Source of the DNA: Candidatus Gastranaerophilales bacterium
Lineage (GTDB): Bacteria; Cyanobacteriota; Vampirovibrionia; Gastranaerophilales; Gastranaerophilaceae
Reading direction: 5' to 3'
Length of the DNA stretch: 31,813 bases
NCBI GenBank assembly: GCA_910587175.1
Contig: CAJULH010000020.1
Coordinates: forward strand, 1-31,813
Below, one piece after another: positions 30,998-31,813 of this stretch. The translations under genes and the position numbers were made by a program. Each line of letters begins with the position of its first letter. The first letter of the stretch is position 1. A model generated the notes under the pieces. The model was not told the DNA's origin. It searched no databases and saw only the letters and a list, made by a program, of their open reading frames with translations.

Positions 30998-31603
30998 CTA
31001 TTTTTCTTCACTTCTTATAATCTTATCTATAAGACCATATTCAAGGGCTTCTTCTGCTGTCATGAAGTTATCGCGCTCAGTATCCTTTTTGATTCTTTCC
31101 ACCTTTTGCCCGGTGTGTTCTGCCAAAAGTTCATTCAGCATCTTTTTCATTCTAAGGATTTCTTTAGCTTCAATTTCAATATCTGTTGCCTGCCCTTTGG
31201 CGCCGCCTAAGGGCTGGTGTATCATAATTCTTGAATTTGGCAGAGCCAGTCTTTTGCCCTTTGTTCCGCCTGAAAGCAAAAATGCGCCCATAGATGCCGC
31301 ATCGCCGAGGCATATTGTTGAAACATCTGATTTTATAAGTTTCATGGTGTCGTAAATTGCCATGCCTGCTGTTATAACGCCGCCCGGGGAATTTATATAC
31401 AGCATAATATCTTTTTCGGAATTTTCTGAATCCAAGAGTAAAAGCTGTGCCACTATGGAATTTGCAACATCATCATCAATTGCGCTTCCTAAAAATATAA
31501 TTCTTTCTCTAAGTAGCCTTGAAAATATATCAAAAGACCTCTCACCCTTTGATGATGCTTCTATAACGGTTGGAACATAGCTTAGAATTTGATAAGTATT
31601 CAT
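30998..31603 (-). CDS. clpP: ATP-dependent Clp protease proteolytic subunit
   Basis: Serine peptidase that forms the tetradecameric chamber fed by ClpX/ClpA/ClpC. The triad is S104 in GDAASMGAFLL, H129 in RIMIHQPLGG and D178 in DTERDNFMTAEEALEYGLID. The N-terminus YVPTVIEASSKGERSFDIFS matches processed ClpP starts, and YINSPGGVITAGMAIYDTMK is conserved. The first strand before the Ser reads GDAASM instead of the more common GQAASM. Length 201 aa, normal. AAGGA lies about 8 nt before the ATG. No clpX or tig is seen in the window, although the 210 bp upstream are the end of the window and hold no gene. Confidence 0.97.
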   Translation of the reverse strand: MNTYQILSYVPTVIEASSKGERSFDIFSRLLRERIIFLGSAIDDDVANSIVAQLLLLDSENSEKDIMLYINSPGGVITAGMAIYDTMKLIKSDVSTICLGDAASMGAFLLSGGTKGKRLALPNSRIMIHQPLGGAKGQATDIEIEAKEILRMKKMLNELLAEHTGQKVERIKKDTERDNFMTAEEALEYGLIDKIIRSEEK

Positions 31604-31637
31604 AAAATTTCCTTATTTTTTTGTAATTTTGTTATTT

Positions 31638-31643
31638 ATTATA
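31638..31643 (-). promoter_or_regulatory. -10 element of clpP
   Basis: A perfect TATAAT on the minus strand, 34 nt before the clpP ATG, with only a weak -35. The rest of 31604-31813 is AT-rich and shows no gene. Confidence 0.4.
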
Positions 31644-31813
31644 AACGAAAATTGTTTAATTTTGTAATCCTATTTTTAATCCATTTTGTAATTCAAAATT
31701 TTCCTTTGAAAACCGCAGATAAAATACGGCTGGAATTTATGCAGTATGCAATTATAGAGATTATAATCAAGACAAAAATTAATAATGCTATATTTTCCAA
31801 AATATCTAATACC

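Noticed and set aside
30829..31020. A 63-codon plus-strand frame across the palindromic gap
   Set aside because: It crosses inverted repeats, overlaps the end of clpP, has no ribosome binding site and no recognisable product.
1..31813. tRNA, rRNA, CRISPR array or insertion sequence
   Set aside because: Reading the intergenic stretches shows no cloverleaf, no regularly spaced repeats and no transposase or integrase motifs.

Overview
The window looks like chromosome from an AT-rich, Gram-negative-type bacterium. It carries an Omp85/BamA-like outer-membrane assembly protein and the KDO pathway genes kdsD and kdsC. The ribosomal alpha operon runs into rplQ-truA-rplM-rpsI. GyrA has an 'RATRGKGG' segment where most gyrases carry the QRRGGRG box, which I associate with cyanobacterial-type GyrA. 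Together with many small lineage-specific proteins and the low GC, the best guess is the non-photosynthetic cyanobacterial sister group (Vampirovibrionia/Gastranaerophilales, mostly gut). This placement is inference from gene content only. I see no tRNA, rRNA, CRISPR array, transposase or prophage genes.

Layout. 1-2675: a 53-aa helical protein (+), lepA (-) and a 96-aa unknown (-). 2785-4402: a UbiA/MenA-like prenyltransferase followed by a secreted PEBP-family protein, in one minus-strand unit. 4758-9930: infA-rpmJ-rpsM-rpsK-rpsD-rpoA-rplQ-truA-rplM-rpsI, closed by a strong bidirectional terminator. 10049-12403: wecB (-) and a calpain-like (C2) cysteine protease (+). 12525-15071: gyrA. 15237-17198: Omp85 protein (-). 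17342-19309: a divergent sigma-factor-like protein (+) and two overlapping membrane-protein genes (-). 19489-21917: leuA-like synthase plus a subclass A2 class A beta-lactamase. 21922-22897: KDPG aldolase behind a STAS-like small protein (-). 23006-24543: kdsD-kdsC. 24550-25940: tandem TPR paralogues (-). 26058-27080: exported CMD-CMD-cupin protein (-) under a MerR-type promoter. 27277-28967: a 67-aa protein and a degenerate REC-GGDEF protein, convergent. 29067-30770: GT-C membrane glycosyltransferase. 30998-31603: clpP (-).

How genes work together. The alpha operon supplies translation and transcription core parts. Its intercistronic gaps are unusually long and contain foldable RNA, including a possible pseudoknot just upstream of rpsD (S4). 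kdsD/kdsC, wecB, the GT-C enzyme and the Omp85 protein all serve the envelope. The beta-lactamase would act outside the inner membrane. Several promoters place the predicted transcription start at or within a few bases of the start codon (lepA, wecB, possibly the gene starting at 19309), suggesting leaderless messages.

The items I consider most worth following are the MerR-type 19-bp-spacer promoter of the CMD-cupin gene, the putative leaderless genes, the structured alpha-operon gaps, the calpain-like protease, the A2 beta-lactamase coupled to leuA, and the palindrome-rich gap at 30771-30997.
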